Positions 15,554 to 24,072 of a stretch of 64,000 bases of DNA are shown here, one piece after another. A program made the position numbers and the translations under genes. The notes under the pieces are model-generated. The model was not told the DNA's origin and made no database searches. It saw only the letters and a program-made list of their open reading frames with translations. Within the stretch, counting starts at the first letter, position 1. Each line of letters opens with the position of its first letter. This DNA comes from Halorussus litoreus (GTDB lineage Archaea > Halobacteriota > Halobacteria > Halobacteriales > Haladaptataceae), in the NCBI RefSeq assembly GCF_003382685.1, contig NZ_QLVG01000002.1, forward strand, positions 62,001 to 126,000, in the 5' to 3' direction.

Positions 15554-15793
15554 ATGAGCGAAGGCAACCAAAATCCGTATGGTATCTCCGAGTATAGCCG
15601 GGGTATGCCGAGCAACCCCCGTTTTGAACTCTATATTGACGGCGCAGGTGAGTATCGGTGGAGACTTGTCGCGACGAATGAGGAGATAATCGCGACTAGG
15701 GGCGAAGGGTACGTGTCGAAACAGGGGGCTAAACGCGGTATTGCAAGCGTCAAGCGGGCGGTTCCGAATGCTGAGGTTCGGGACGAGTCCTAA
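15554..15793 (+). CDS. DUF1508 (YegP/HVO_2922-like) small protein
   Basis: The C-terminal ~55 residues are a single DUF1508 repeat: FELYIDGAGEYRWRLVATNE, then IIATRGEGYVSKQGAKRGI and SVKRAVPNAEV. Archaeal members are ~60 residues and form a small beta-beta-beta-alpha dimer of unknown function. Three in-frame starts exist: GTG 15485, ATG 15554 and ATG 15605; the last gives the typical family length. I give the middle one. The upstream residues are not conserved-looking. Confidence 0.75.
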   Translation: MSEGNQNPYGISEYSRGMPSNPRFELYIDGAGEYRWRLVATNEEIIATRGEGYVSKQGAKRGIASVKRAVPNAEVRDES

Positions 15794-15827
15794 CTTCATT
15801 GAGGCTCGCTAACACCCAAGAAGGTGG

Positions 15828-16040
15828 ATGACAATCGGTAGAGGACTGCTTGCACCAGAATTCACTCATGAACTCGATTTTGGAGATATCATTGGGAGAG
15901 CGCCGTTATCTCCCGCATACAGCCGTCTCGCAGACATTGCGCGGTTTATACGTTTCCTTGTGAAACTGGGGAGTAGAACGATGATCGGCTGGCTGTCACT
16001 CAGATATGCAGAACATACGCTCCCCAGGGTGGTGGCGTGA
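15828..16040 (+). CDS. Small hypothetical protein coupled to the exchanger gene
   Basis: 70 residues. It contains LADIARFIRFLVKLGSRTMI, a possible amphipathic or membrane-associating helix, and ends VVA. Its stop codon overlaps the GTG start of the exchanger (GTGA, 16037-16040), which suggests translational coupling. No family is recognised. It could instead be an untranslated leader that happens to be open. Confidence 0.35.
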   Translation: MTIGRGLLAPEFTHELDFGDIIGRAPLSPAYSRLADIARFIRFLVKLGSRTMIGWLSLRYAEHTLPRVVA

Positions 16041-17044
16041 ATCCGCTTCTCGTCGCGACCGTGTTAGTCGTTGTCTCGGCGGGCGTTATTTGGAAGGGGA
16101 GCGAGGTATTGGAAACCTCTGCCGAACGCCTCAGTAAGCACTACGGGCTTCCGGTCGCTGTCCACGGGGCGGTCGTCGTCGCCGTCGGGTCGAGTTTCCC
16201 AGAACTCAGTTCGGTCGTGGTTAGTACACTGCTCCACGGGGAGTTCTCCCTCGGCGTCGGCGCCATCGTTGGGAGTGCCGTGTTCAATCTCCTCGTTATT
16301 CCGGCGCTTTCGACCCTTTTCAGCGACGGTCTCGAATCGACACGCGACCTCGTTCACAAGGACGCGCAGTTCTACATTATCAGCGTACTCGTCCTGTTCA
16401 TCACTTTCGCGTTCGGCGCGACCTACGTTCCGGCCGGGACGAACCAGGAAGCGGTTCTGACGCCGGCGCTCGCCGTGTTCCCCTTGCTCACGTACGGTGT
16501 CTACGTTTTCTTGCATTACCAAGACGTGCAAGAGCACGACCGGACGGGTGACATCGCCATCGAGCCCGGACGCGAGTGGGGGCGACTCGGGGTGTCCCTC
16601 GCGCTCATCGCAGTCGGCGTTGAGGGGATTGTGCGTGGGGCGCTCGACTTTGGCGCCATCTTCGATACGCCGACGTTCTTCTGGGGGCTCACAGTCATCG
16701 CTATTGCGACGAGCCTCCCCGATACGTTCGTCAGCGTCCGGGCGGCCAGACGAGATTCGAGCGTCACCAGTCTCACGAACGTTCTTGGGAGCAACACGTT
16801 CAACCTTCTCGTTGCAATTCCGGTCGGTGTGCTTATCGCTGGCGCGACGACCGTCAACTTCCTTGTCGCGGTCCCCCTGATGGCGTTTCTCGGAATCGCA
16901 ACGCTGGTGTTCATGATCTTCGCAAGAACAGGTCTCGAAATTTCGAACTCCGAGGCGTACGTCTTCCTCGCGTTGTACGCCGCGTTTCTACTCTGGATGG
17001 GATTGGAAACTGCCGGAATCGCCCAGACCGTTCGCGGATTGTAA
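16037..17044 (+). CDS. Sodium/calcium exchanger family membrane protein
   Basis: 335 residues with about ten membrane segments and the two inverted alpha-repeats of the CaCA superfamily: VAVGSSFPELSSVVVSTLL with VGSAVFNLLVIPA, and IATSLPDTFVSVRAA with LGSNTFNLLVAIP. The paired Ser/Pro/acidic motifs (SSFPE, TSLPD) and the GSN/GSA-FN motifs line the ion site. The family exchanges Na+ (or H+) for Ca2+ across the cell membrane. GTG is the likely start. It lies between integrative-element debris and an RNA ligase, with no obvious regulator. Confidence 0.88.
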   Translation: MNPLLVATVLVVVSAGVIWKGSEVLETSAERLSKHYGLPVAVHGAVVVAVGSSFPELSSVVVSTLLHGEFSLGVGAIVGSAVFNLLVIPALSTLFSDGLESTRDLVHKDAQFYIISVLVLFITFAFGATYVPAGTNQEAVLTPALAVFPLLTYGVYVFLHYQDVQEHDRTGDIAIEPGREWGRLGVSLALIAVGVEGIVRGALDFGAIFDTPTFFWGLTVIAIATSLPDTFVSVRAARRDSSVTSLTNVLGSNTFNLLVAIPVGVLIAGATTVNFLVAVPLMAFLGIATLVFMIFARTGLEISNSEAYVFLALYAAFLLWMGLETAGIAQTVRGL

Positions 17045-17171
17045 ATACATGGGTTCTATAAGTGGACGTCACTGCCATGCTCTCCGAAATCACTTATATC
17101 AATCATTCATAGGGAGAATACGTACGGAAGCTACTGTTGATCGATTCGACCGAACTACACTCACCAAACAG

Positions 17172-18248
17172 ATGAAAGTGTATCCGAAAATTCCACGCTA
17201 TGACCATCCCGTCGTGCCAGCGGAACTCTTCGAGAGGGACGACCTGACGTTGGTTGAGAAGTTCGACGGGAGTGCGTTCCGGTTCACGCTGTACGACGAA
17301 CGATATAGAGAAGCCTACCCCGAGCAGGTCACGACCGCTGCTGATGGTGATGGCAGTCTCGTTTTCGGAACGCGAAAAGCGGTCCGTGGCTCGCACCGTG
17401 ACTCCTTCAAGGATATCGACGGGGCACTCCATCGCGCCGTTCGGTGTCTCCGCCATGGGATCGACACCACTGCGCTCCGAGCACTCCACGAGGAGTTTGA
17501 CACGCCACTCATCATCTACGCGGAGAACCTCGTGTACTCGACGCTCGACTACGGCTATACTGACCGCGAGCTACCTGCACTCGTCGGGTTCGACGTGCTC
17601 CCGTACAGCGCAGTCGAGACGATGACACCGCCGGGGAACCCCTACGAGGAGACGTTCGAGGGATTCCTCGATACTGACACTGCTTGGGAGATATTCGACC
17701 GACTTCAACGCGAGGATGCACCACCTGCGGCGTCGTTCATTCCAGCGTCGATTATCGAGCGCACTAACAGTAGCTTCGATCCTGAATCCTACACATTCTC
17801 GTCGTCGGCACTCGCGCCGGACGTGCAAGTCGAAGGTGTTGTTGTGCGGAGTGACGAACACAACCGCCGGGCGAAGTTGGTTCGTGACCAGTTCAAGGAG
17901 CTGAACCGCGAACAATTCGGACAATCCCAGACAGAGGCGGAGTCAGGTGCAGAGTACGTCGTTGCCACGTACTGTACGCCAGCGCGAATTCGGAAACAGG
18001 TTCGAACGATGGTCGTCGAGGAAAACCGGGAGTTCGGCCTCGGGTTGAACGAGGACCTCTACCCGCGAGTCGTCGAAGATATCTGGGCTGAAAACTGGCC
18101 GGAATTGATGGGCCTCGACATGTCGTTCACGCCTGCCGATGTGTATCCGCTCGTTGCAAAACGCTGTATCACGGAACTCCAGAAAATGCAGACAAATGCC
18201 GAACTAAACGAGACAGAGCCGACGAACATCTGGCAACATCTTTCTTAG
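17172..18248 (+). CDS. RNA ligase family protein (covalent nucleotidyltransferase)
   Basis: 358 residues. The ligase signature is LVEKFDGSAFRF (KxDG, Lys is the AMP acceptor), followed by FGTRKAVRG (motif Ia/III region), LIIYAENLVYSTLDYGY (motif IIIa with Glu), QVEGVVVRS (motif IV, EGVV) and RAKLVRDQFKELN (motif V). This places it with T4 Rnl2-like or DraRnl-like RNA ligases that seal RNA nicks, possibly repairing tRNAs cut by toxins or anticodon nucleases. A TATA-like tatatcaat lies at ~17095. The start at ATG 17172 (MKVYPKI) was preferred to one 41 codons upstream because those codons are not ligase-like. It converges with the next gene and the stop codons overlap. Confidence 0.82.
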   Translation: MKVYPKIPRYDHPVVPAELFERDDLTLVEKFDGSAFRFTLYDERYREAYPEQVTTAADGDGSLVFGTRKAVRGSHRDSFKDIDGALHRAVRCLRHGIDTTALRALHEEFDTPLIIYAENLVYSTLDYGYTDRELPALVGFDVLPYSAVETMTPPGNPYEETFEGFLDTDTAWEIFDRLQREDAPPAASFIPASIIERTNSSFDPESYTFSSSALAPDVQVEGVVVRSDEHNRRAKLVRDQFKELNREQFGQSQTEAESGAEYVVATYCTPARIRKQVRTMVVEENREFGLGLNEDLYPRVVEDIWAENWPELMGLDMSFTPADVYPLVAKRCITELQKMQTNAELNETEPTNIWQHLS

Positions 18249-18508
18249 CCTGCACTTGCGGGTGTACTTTCTATGTCCTCGTCCTCAAGGAGCAGATAGT
18301 TGCTGTGTAGCTCGATTTTGTCGAAGGGCACAACTGGCTGGATTGCGCCACTCAGACCACCTTCTTTGGACTCGTCGTTCACGATACGGAGAAATTCGAG
18401 ACAGTCCGGAAGATGGTGTTCCACGGTGCTCTTGATGAGTAGAAACTCCGATCCGCAAGCGATCACGGACGCGCTTGATGTAGCGATTGACGCAATTGAT
18501 TCAGACAC
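18245..18508 (-). CDS. Small hypothetical protein, possibly a truncated gene tail
   Basis: Up to 87 residues from a GTG. The C-terminal ~60 (FLLIKSTVEHHLPDCLEFLR, then PFDKIELHSNYLLLEDEDIE) look like genuine coding sequence with G/C-ending codons and an acidic tail. The N-terminal ~20 are antisense to a different, also protein-like, acidic tail on the plus strand (DPQAITDALDVAIDAIDSDT, ending 18515). Two gene tails may therefore have been joined near 18430. The function is unknown. Confidence 0.4.
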   Translation of the reverse strand: MSESIASIATSSASVIACGSEFLLIKSTVEHHLPDCLEFLRIVNDESKEGGLSGAIQPVVPFDKIELHSNYLLLEDEDIESTPASAG

Positions 18509-18604
18509 CGATTAGAAAACACAGCTAACGAAAGCCTGTCACCTGCTAGCCGCTGTCGAAACCATTACCGCGCAAGGTGTCTATTCCGGACGTGCATTCT
18601 ATCG

Positions 18605-18934
18605 TCACCGAAGGTACGTCTCTAACGTCTTGACGACGGTATCGACGAATTCCTCCGTGACTCGGCCTTGCCACGTGATCAGGTCTTCGCCCCGAGGTGA
18701 ATGGATAGCCCACGGGGAGACAAACGACTCCTGGGGGACACCACCAGTCACCCAAACATCGGACTGTAATGGAATCGAATCGGAATACTCCTTTGTCGAG
18801 ATAGCGATAGCTATGTACTGCTCATCACCGAACGGATGCGACTCGTTGTTGATTATTAACCACGGTCGTTGGCTGTCCTCGCCCAGCTTGAACGGGTCCG
18901 AACTTCGGACGACATCCCCTCGTTCCGGTTGCAT
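18605..18934 (-). CDS. MazF/PemK-family toxin
   Basis: 109 residues. It opens MQPERGDVVRSSDPF, the usual RGDV(V/Y) start of MazF/PemK-type endoribonucleases, then has SQRPWLIINNESHPFGDEQY (RP-h-h-h-hN) and AIAISTKEYS. These match strands beta1-beta3 and the catalytic Arg/Thr-Ser region of the fold. The family cleaves mRNA and other RNAs at short sequences. Its ATG directly abuts the TAA of the upstream winged-helix gene, the probable antitoxin. Confidence 0.82.
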   Translation of the reverse strand: MQPERGDVVRSSDPFKLGEDSQRPWLIINNESHPFGDEQYIAIAISTKEYSDSIPLQSDVWVTGGVPQESFVSPWAIHSPRGEDLITWQGRVTEEFVDTVVKTLETYLR

Positions 18935-19297
18935 TTATTCGTCTTGTTCACTCGGATGCGGTTCGTCCGGAGCGGCTGCGTCCCACTCGTCGGGTTCGAT
19001 ACCTCCATCATCCTCATCAAGTCGTTCAGTAATCGAATGGAGAGCATACGCGTCCGCTACCCGGTCGAGATCGTTCGTTATCGCCCAGTACTCTCCCTTG
19101 TGCCGGACGAGATTGCGCTGTTTCAGCCGTGAGAGGGCTGTCCCGACTGTATTCGGGTCCTCATCGATGCCAGTAGCGATTTCCGAGCGGGTAAACGCCT
19201 TCTCCCAGTTCGCGTACAGATACGTGAGTATCTGTTCTGGCACGCTCGGCCCACTTGGGAGCTCCCCGGCCTCGAACTCCTCAATACGAACAGGCAT
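18935..19297 (-). CDS. Winged-helix (MarR-like) putative antitoxin
   Basis: 120 residues. A wHTH occupies ~20-75: VPEQILTYLYANWEKAFTRS, EIATGIDEDPNTVGTALSRL and the wing KGEYWAI. An acidic C-terminal tail (~88-120) could wrap the toxin. Stop and start are fused (TAA-ATG) with the MazF-like gene. A DNA-binding protein of this size just ahead of MazF is the haloarchaeal arrangement I would expect for the antitoxin. Confidence 0.78.
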   Translation of the reverse strand: MPVRIEEFEAGELPSGPSVPEQILTYLYANWEKAFTRSEIATGIDEDPNTVGTALSRLKQRNLVRHKGEYWAITNDLDRVADAYALHSITERLDEDDGGIEPDEWDAAAPDEPHPSEQDE

Positions 19298-19383
19298 ACA
19301 CTGTACTTAGCGTGCCGGCGTAATCAATGTACGGATGTGCTACGAGTGATGGAGATTGGGAAATCCGTCCAGCGCACAGAACA

Positions 19384-20655
19384 CTATTCGGAGTTCTTCC
19401 CGAACAACCGCTTCGTCCTCCCCCAGACAGACCCCGACTCGGATTCCTCATCATCCGGACTCTCAGCAACAGCATGCTCCTCGCCGGTCCGATCGGTCGC
19501 TTGGTCACGCTCTGTGAGCTCGGCTGTGAGCTGCTCCACTTCTGCTTCCAGTTCCTTTATACGCTCGTTCTTCCACTCAAGGCGCGTCTCGAGTTCTTCA
19601 ACACGCTCAGCTAACAGCCGATTCTTCTCGGCGAGGTACGCCTGACTACGGGCTGATTCGTTCTGGTCTGTATCAACGGATGAGTTCGCTGTCGAGGCAG
19701 AGTCTTGAGACGATTCCTCTCTTGGTTCTGGGTCGTAGAACTCGGAGGTATTCGCCACGGCTCGCTCGATCGTCTTCTCCCCGTACGTAGAGCCGTCTGC
19801 ATAGTGGACCTCGTCCCACTTCTCACGAAGCAATCCCGATTGGCGGAACAACTCGTCCATCCGCGTGTGGTCGCCACCAGTCCAGAACGCCAGCAGATTA
19901 CAGAGCGCCATATCAGCCTCCGACTGGCTCTCATATCCACCCGTATCCCCCTTCCAGAGTTGCTCGAACTTCGCACCATTCGACGCGTTCATCGCCTTCT
20001 CGAGTAACTTCTCGTCCTCGAGGTCAACGTCAACCTCACTCGGTCCATCCGCTTCGGACACCTCGCTAACTCTCTCACCGCGGTCGGAGTCGGACTCCGA
20101 GTTATCGTTACTGTCTTGGATGTACTCAAGATGAATAGCCGCAAGCGCGTCCTGCCGCCGGGCAACCCGTGTCGGTGTCTCCTCGATACGGTCGCCGGTG
20201 ACGGTAAAGAACCGCGCCGTCTCATAGAACTCGAAACTGCCACGTCGATTCCGACCATCCGGCAGGTCGCCCTTAATGAGCACGTGATATCCGGTGCCGG
20301 ATGGTGAGACCTCCGTATACGAGTCAAGCCGCTCGATAATATCCTGTGTCGCATCGTCGGCATCTCCTGTTTCAGGGTCCCGGCAGTCGTCGAGGTCCAC
20401 CCCCACAATCGGATCATCGTCCGTAAAGACGAACCCGATACCATCAGCGCTCCCCGTGTCGACGTAGTTGAGCGCGGTCTCGAAGTCCGTCCACGTCTCC
20501 GAATCCGTTGAGGATGCAAACTCGCCCAACCCGGGTGTTACTGGGATCTTCGTCGCTTTCCCGTCCCGTTGCTCCTCCCGCCAGCACACCCACTGCTCGC
20601 GCTCGGTCAATTCATCTGGTAGTCCCGATACCGCAACTGGTAACTCAGAGCCCAT
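19384..20655 (-). CDS. PrimPol-like protein (NrS-1 polymerase/AEP family)
   Basis: 423 residues. The N-terminal ~160 residues have archaeo-eukaryotic primase features: QWVCWREEQRDGKATKIPVT at the start, metal-binding GVDLDDC (Asp87/Asp89), SPSGTGYHVLIKG (Ser-x-His type motif, His124) and ETARFFTVTGDRI. This is the pattern of the phage NrS-1 polymerase family. A helical PriCT-like domain follows (LLAFWTGGDHTRMDELFRQS, then YGEKTIERA), then a coiled coil (~330-380) and an acidic tail. It probably primes or replicates the mobile element. It lies below the transfer operon on the same strand. A decayed copy of its tail exists at 14954-15124. Confidence 0.8.
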   Translation of the reverse strand: MGSELPVAVSGLPDELTEREQWVCWREEQRDGKATKIPVTPGLGEFASSTDSETWTDFETALNYVDTGSADGIGFVFTDDDPIVGVDLDDCRDPETGDADDATQDIIERLDSYTEVSPSGTGYHVLIKGDLPDGRNRRGSFEFYETARFFTVTGDRIEETPTRVARRQDALAAIHLEYIQDSNDNSESDSDRGERVSEVSEADGPSEVDVDLEDEKLLEKAMNASNGAKFEQLWKGDTGGYESQSEADMALCNLLAFWTGGDHTRMDELFRQSGLLREKWDEVHYADGSTYGEKTIERAVANTSEFYDPEPREESSQDSASTANSSVDTDQNESARSQAYLAEKNRLLAERVEELETRLEWKNERIKELEAEVEQLTAELTERDQATDRTGEEHAVAESPDDEESESGSVWGRTKRLFGKNSE

Positions 20656-21009
20656 CTTCCTTTCTCCTTGTAGATATTTTTTGGAACATCACACACTCTC
20701 TCTCACGATAGTGATAAAACGGCTCCTGACTCGTGGACTGTCCGCTCTTCCACCCAACGGGTGCACCCCGTTCTATAGTAGTTGGTATCTGGATGGCGGG
20801 CTGCATGGACAGCGCTCCCGTCATGCGATTTTGCGTGGACAGTCGCGTCCATGCAACGTCCTTGGCCGTCCAATCTGCGTGGACGGGCGGAGTAGAAGCC
20901 GGGTTCTGCTTGTCTTGTGCCTTGTACTGCGGTAATTTGTCGGTTAAATTCTGTCGAATGAGGGGGCTGTCTAAGCCACCCTCTGGTTGTATCACATCTC
21001 TGTTTGATT
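20656..21009. other. 354-bp gap between PrimPol and coupling protein: candidate oriT or leader region
   Basis: No convincing gene. It contains gcatggac (20803-20810) and its exact complement gtccatgc (20847-20854), a second near-match left arm gcgtggac (20833-20840), repeated tggacag and a later gcgtggacgg. A hairpin cluster between the replication protein and the coupling ATPase would suit an origin of transfer or a cis element for PrimPol. The 122-codon minus frame here lacks haloarchaeal composition. Confidence 0.4.
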
Positions 21010-24000
21010 TCATTGTTCGAGTAGTGTCTGGCCCTCTTGTGTCAGAGTGACCCCAACATAGAACTGGACACGGTCACCGTCTACTCTCGACCGATCAGTA
21101 TCGAATTCAATGACGTTCTGCAACTTCCGAGTAAACCACCCCTTGTTCGTCCCGTCGATATCATGCTGATCAGTCCACTCGGAATACGCTTGAAACAGCT
21201 CGTCCTGTGGAACTCTGGCCTCGTCCACCTGCTGGACATACATCGCTGTGAACGCTTCAACACCGTCACCACTCGGATCAACGTCCACCGGCTCAGCTGA
21301 AATCTGAGTGTCAACCTCCTTTGGGGATGAGGAGGTCTTCTCACGCTGTGTAGAAGTGGTAGCCTGATTCGATTCTTCAGTTGGCGTGTCCGGCCACAAC
21401 TCCTCGGCACTCGGATTCGCTGGGAGCGCATAGGTTTCGCCCTGATGGAAGACCGTCGGACTGTCGTCTGCTGGCAGAATCAGGACGACGTAGCTGTCTC
21501 GGGGTGCCTCTGATTCCGGCAGTTCCTCATTCGGGATGAACGGTCGCTTGATTGGCGTCCACTCCGCCTCAAACTCGCCTTTTGAGTCATATGTCTGCGT
21601 CTCGCCGGGTTTGTGGACGGTGTACTGGCCGGTTTCTCGGTCGTGACTGTAGTAGGCTGGAACCGCGTCTTTCGAGAGTGTCCCTTCATCTGGCACACGG
21701 GTGAATTCTGTCTCACCGTCGGAGAGGACATGCTCATCTCTATTGCGGGTCCAAACGGTCCGATTCGTGTCGGAGGTGCGTGGCCGGACTGCAGTTACAC
21801 CACCGTGGGCTGTCGCACCACCGCCGAATGTCACGACCTCATCACAGTTGTAGAACTGCTCCGTCCCGTCTGCGCGCTCACGAAGGGGCGGTGAGAGGAT
21901 ATTCTCAACCCGTGACGCCCACTTCGTCTCCGAGTCACCCGGCCGAACGACGAAGATTGGAATTCGGTCTGCTTCGTGGGCACGCTTGAGATTCTGCAAA
22001 ACCTTCACCGGGCGGTCCGGTGTCGTGGTCTCTGCTTCGATGTTGAATACGACGTCATGGTCCGGATGGGTTGCGACGGCGTCAGGCTGTTCACTTCCGT
22101 CCTGTTCAACGATTTCGACGCTAAACCCACGTTCAGTCAGTGCTGCCTCGGTCTCAACGAGGACTGCATCATGGGTTTCACCACCTGCGGATCGAACGGA
22201 CCCCGTCTCCGGTTCGACCATCGTTTCTCCGTCGTCGGTGAGACGGGCCACGATATCGTCGTCCTTCAACTCGACTTCCATTAGTCCAGAGGCATCACGG
22301 ACGTCGGGCAAGTCTTCAGGTGCGTACTCGATATCGGCGTCCTGGTTTTCAAGGCGGACTGCAAGTTCGTCGTCCACGGGGGTGACGTCCACCCAGCCGT
22401 TTTCTGCACGGACACCTGCTCGAATCTGGACTGCACGAACTGCTTCCGCCATCGTCTTGTCCAGTATCTGTGTCGGACTCGCTGCTTCGTTTGCGTCGCT
22501 GTAGATGAGATTTTGCATGATCTCCTCGTCAGTCAGCGGCTCCGTCCCATACTGCTCTAAACTCTGCTCGATGATGCCATCAACCGCCTCTGTTGACCGA
22601 AGCGGTGGATACGGTGGAAACGAATTGAGCAGAACTGGCTCGGAGTAGCGACCGCCGTCAAGCGGGAGTTTCGTCCACGCTTTGTACTGATCGGTCGAGA
22701 TGAGGTCCTCAGCCGTGTAGTCACGGAACCGCTTCATCAAGAGTCGGGCATCGTCCACATCGTTCACCGAGAACGCGATGAGGTTGTCGCAGTTGTTCTG
22801 CATCGCCTTGAGTGTCTCCTCGTCGAACTGCGACGGATACTGCGAAGCGAGCGTGACCGATAATCGCATTGAGCGAGCGCGAGCGAGCATCGATTCGATG
22901 TCGAGGTTATCGCTCGCAATATCGTCAAACTCGTCGCAGAGGACAAAATACGGATCGGGGTCACTATCGTGTTCGTACGACCGCTGTTGAATCGCGCTCC
23001 AGAGACTCCGCATCACGCCGAGCGTAATCATCTTCTTGATGTCCGTGTTCTCGACAGGTGTGCGAACGATGACGATGCGGTCATTGTCGATAATATCCCG
23101 GAAGTCGATGGTACTCTCGCGGTGGGAGATAATCCGACGGATAACCGAATTCTCCACCCACGACTTAATGCGTTTCAGTATCGGTCGCACCGTTTCGTCG
23201 TCCATCTGGGCGATTTGGATACAGAACTCGCGGACGTAGGGATCCTCGACGTTAGCCGCGAACTCTTCACGGCGCTCAGCGTTCAACAGCGTGAAGTACA
23301 TATCGATCACCGAGAACGGTTTCTCGGACTGCATCATCGCCCGACCCATCGACTCGGTGATCGACTCCATGTTGATCCCCCAGTACTCGTCAGTATCGAA
23401 AATCGCCTTCAGATTCTCGATGCGATTCTCGATCTCGTTTTCACGCTCCTCCTCGGTGTCACAGTCCGGTACTTCGAGGAAGTTGAGTCCGACTGTCTTG
23501 TCGAACTCAGAGGAACCGGGTTCAATCCAGACTACGTCGTCAAGGCGGTCTGCAGGGAGTTTCCGGAGGAGGTCACGGGAGTCGCGGCCCTTCGGGTCGA
23601 AGTAGACGAAACCGTAGCCAGTGTTCGCCCATTGGACCATCATATTCTCCATCTCGGTGGTTTTCCCGTAGCCTGTCGTGCCTGTAATCCAGATGTGGCG
23701 GAAGAGCGACTCGAACTGGAGCGGGGCTTCTCGGAAGCCACGTTGAGCATCCTCGTTGTAGCCAATCCAGAGTGGGGTGGACGACGTCCGCGCTCCTGAC
23801 TCGAACATTTCGCGGATGTACGGGCCTGCGACGATGCCTTCGTCAGCTGTGTCGGTAATCGCTGGCTTTCCACCGACGTACGTCGTATCCCGCTCGGTGA
23901 TATCGTACGTCTTGCCAAGGCGCGACTGGGCGGCTTCTGAGGAGTCTACCGCTGGACTATCGTTGTCAGAAGTCGGGGACTCAGTCGGTGGCTGGTCAGT

Positions 24001-24072
24001 TGTCGTCTGTTCCTGGGATGACTGCGGTGAATCTGTAGCGTCGTTTCTATCGAAGAATCGGTCAAACACCAT
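21010..24072 (-). CDS. VirD4/TraD-like conjugative coupling ATPase
   Basis: 1020 residues. The N-terminal ~70 residues are disordered. The ATPase domain has Walker A GTTGYGKTTE (~131-140), VYFDPKGRD, Walker B YFVLCDEFDD (~376-385) and LASQYPSQF typical of TraG/TraD/VirD4 proteins (AS/TQ-P-SQ). No N-terminal membrane helices are evident, so it may rely on partners for anchoring. The C-terminal ~400 residues include a region around NIEAETTTPDRPVKVLQNLK, like an archaeal nuclease/coupling domain, and end in a helical tail. Coupling ATPases bring the relaxosome to the type IV channel and pump DNA. The start at 24072 overlaps the upstream stop by 11 bases. Confidence 0.85.
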   Translation of the reverse strand: MVFDRFFDRNDATDSPQSSQEQTTTDQPPTESPTSDNDSPAVDSSEAAQSRLGKTYDITERDTTYVGGKPAITDTADEGIVAGPYIREMFESGARTSSTPLWIGYNEDAQRGFREAPLQFESLFRHIWITGTTGYGKTTEMENMMVQWANTGYGFVYFDPKGRDSRDLLRKLPADRLDDVVWIEPGSSEFDKTVGLNFLEVPDCDTEEERENEIENRIENLKAIFDTDEYWGINMESITESMGRAMMQSEKPFSVIDMYFTLLNAERREEFAANVEDPYVREFCIQIAQMDDETVRPILKRIKSWVENSVIRRIISHRESTIDFRDIIDNDRIVIVRTPVENTDIKKMITLGVMRSLWSAIQQRSYEHDSDPDPYFVLCDEFDDIASDNLDIESMLARARSMRLSVTLASQYPSQFDEETLKAMQNNCDNLIAFSVNDVDDARLLMKRFRDYTAEDLISTDQYKAWTKLPLDGGRYSEPVLLNSFPPYPPLRSTEAVDGIIEQSLEQYGTEPLTDEEIMQNLIYSDANEAASPTQILDKTMAEAVRAVQIRAGVRAENGWVDVTPVDDELAVRLENQDADIEYAPEDLPDVRDASGLMEVELKDDDIVARLTDDGETMVEPETGSVRSAGGETHDAVLVETEAALTERGFSVEIVEQDGSEQPDAVATHPDHDVVFNIEAETTTPDRPVKVLQNLKRAHEADRIPIFVVRPGDSETKWASRVENILSPPLRERADGTEQFYNCDEVVTFGGGATAHGGVTAVRPRTSDTNRTVWTRNRDEHVLSDGETEFTRVPDEGTLSKDAVPAYYSHDRETGQYTVHKPGETQTYDSKGEFEAEWTPIKRPFIPNEELPESEAPRDSYVVLILPADDSPTVFHQGETYALPANPSAEELWPDTPTEESNQATTSTQREKTSSSPKEVDTQISAEPVDVDPSGDGVEAFTAMYVQQVDEARVPQDELFQAYSEWTDQHDIDGTNKGWFTRKLQNVIEFDTDRSRVDGDRVQFYVGVTLTQEGQTLLEQ

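Noticed and set aside
18300-18515. 71-codon plus-strand frame opposite the small minus-strand gene
   Set aside because: Only the last ~25 codons look real. The rest is antisense to better coding sequence, so it is reported as a possible gene tail only.
20645-21013. 122-codon minus-strand frame above the PrimPol gene
   Set aside because: The product is rich in Gln/Arg/Thr with no acidic bias or motif, and the DNA contains inverted repeats. It looks like leader or oriT sequence.
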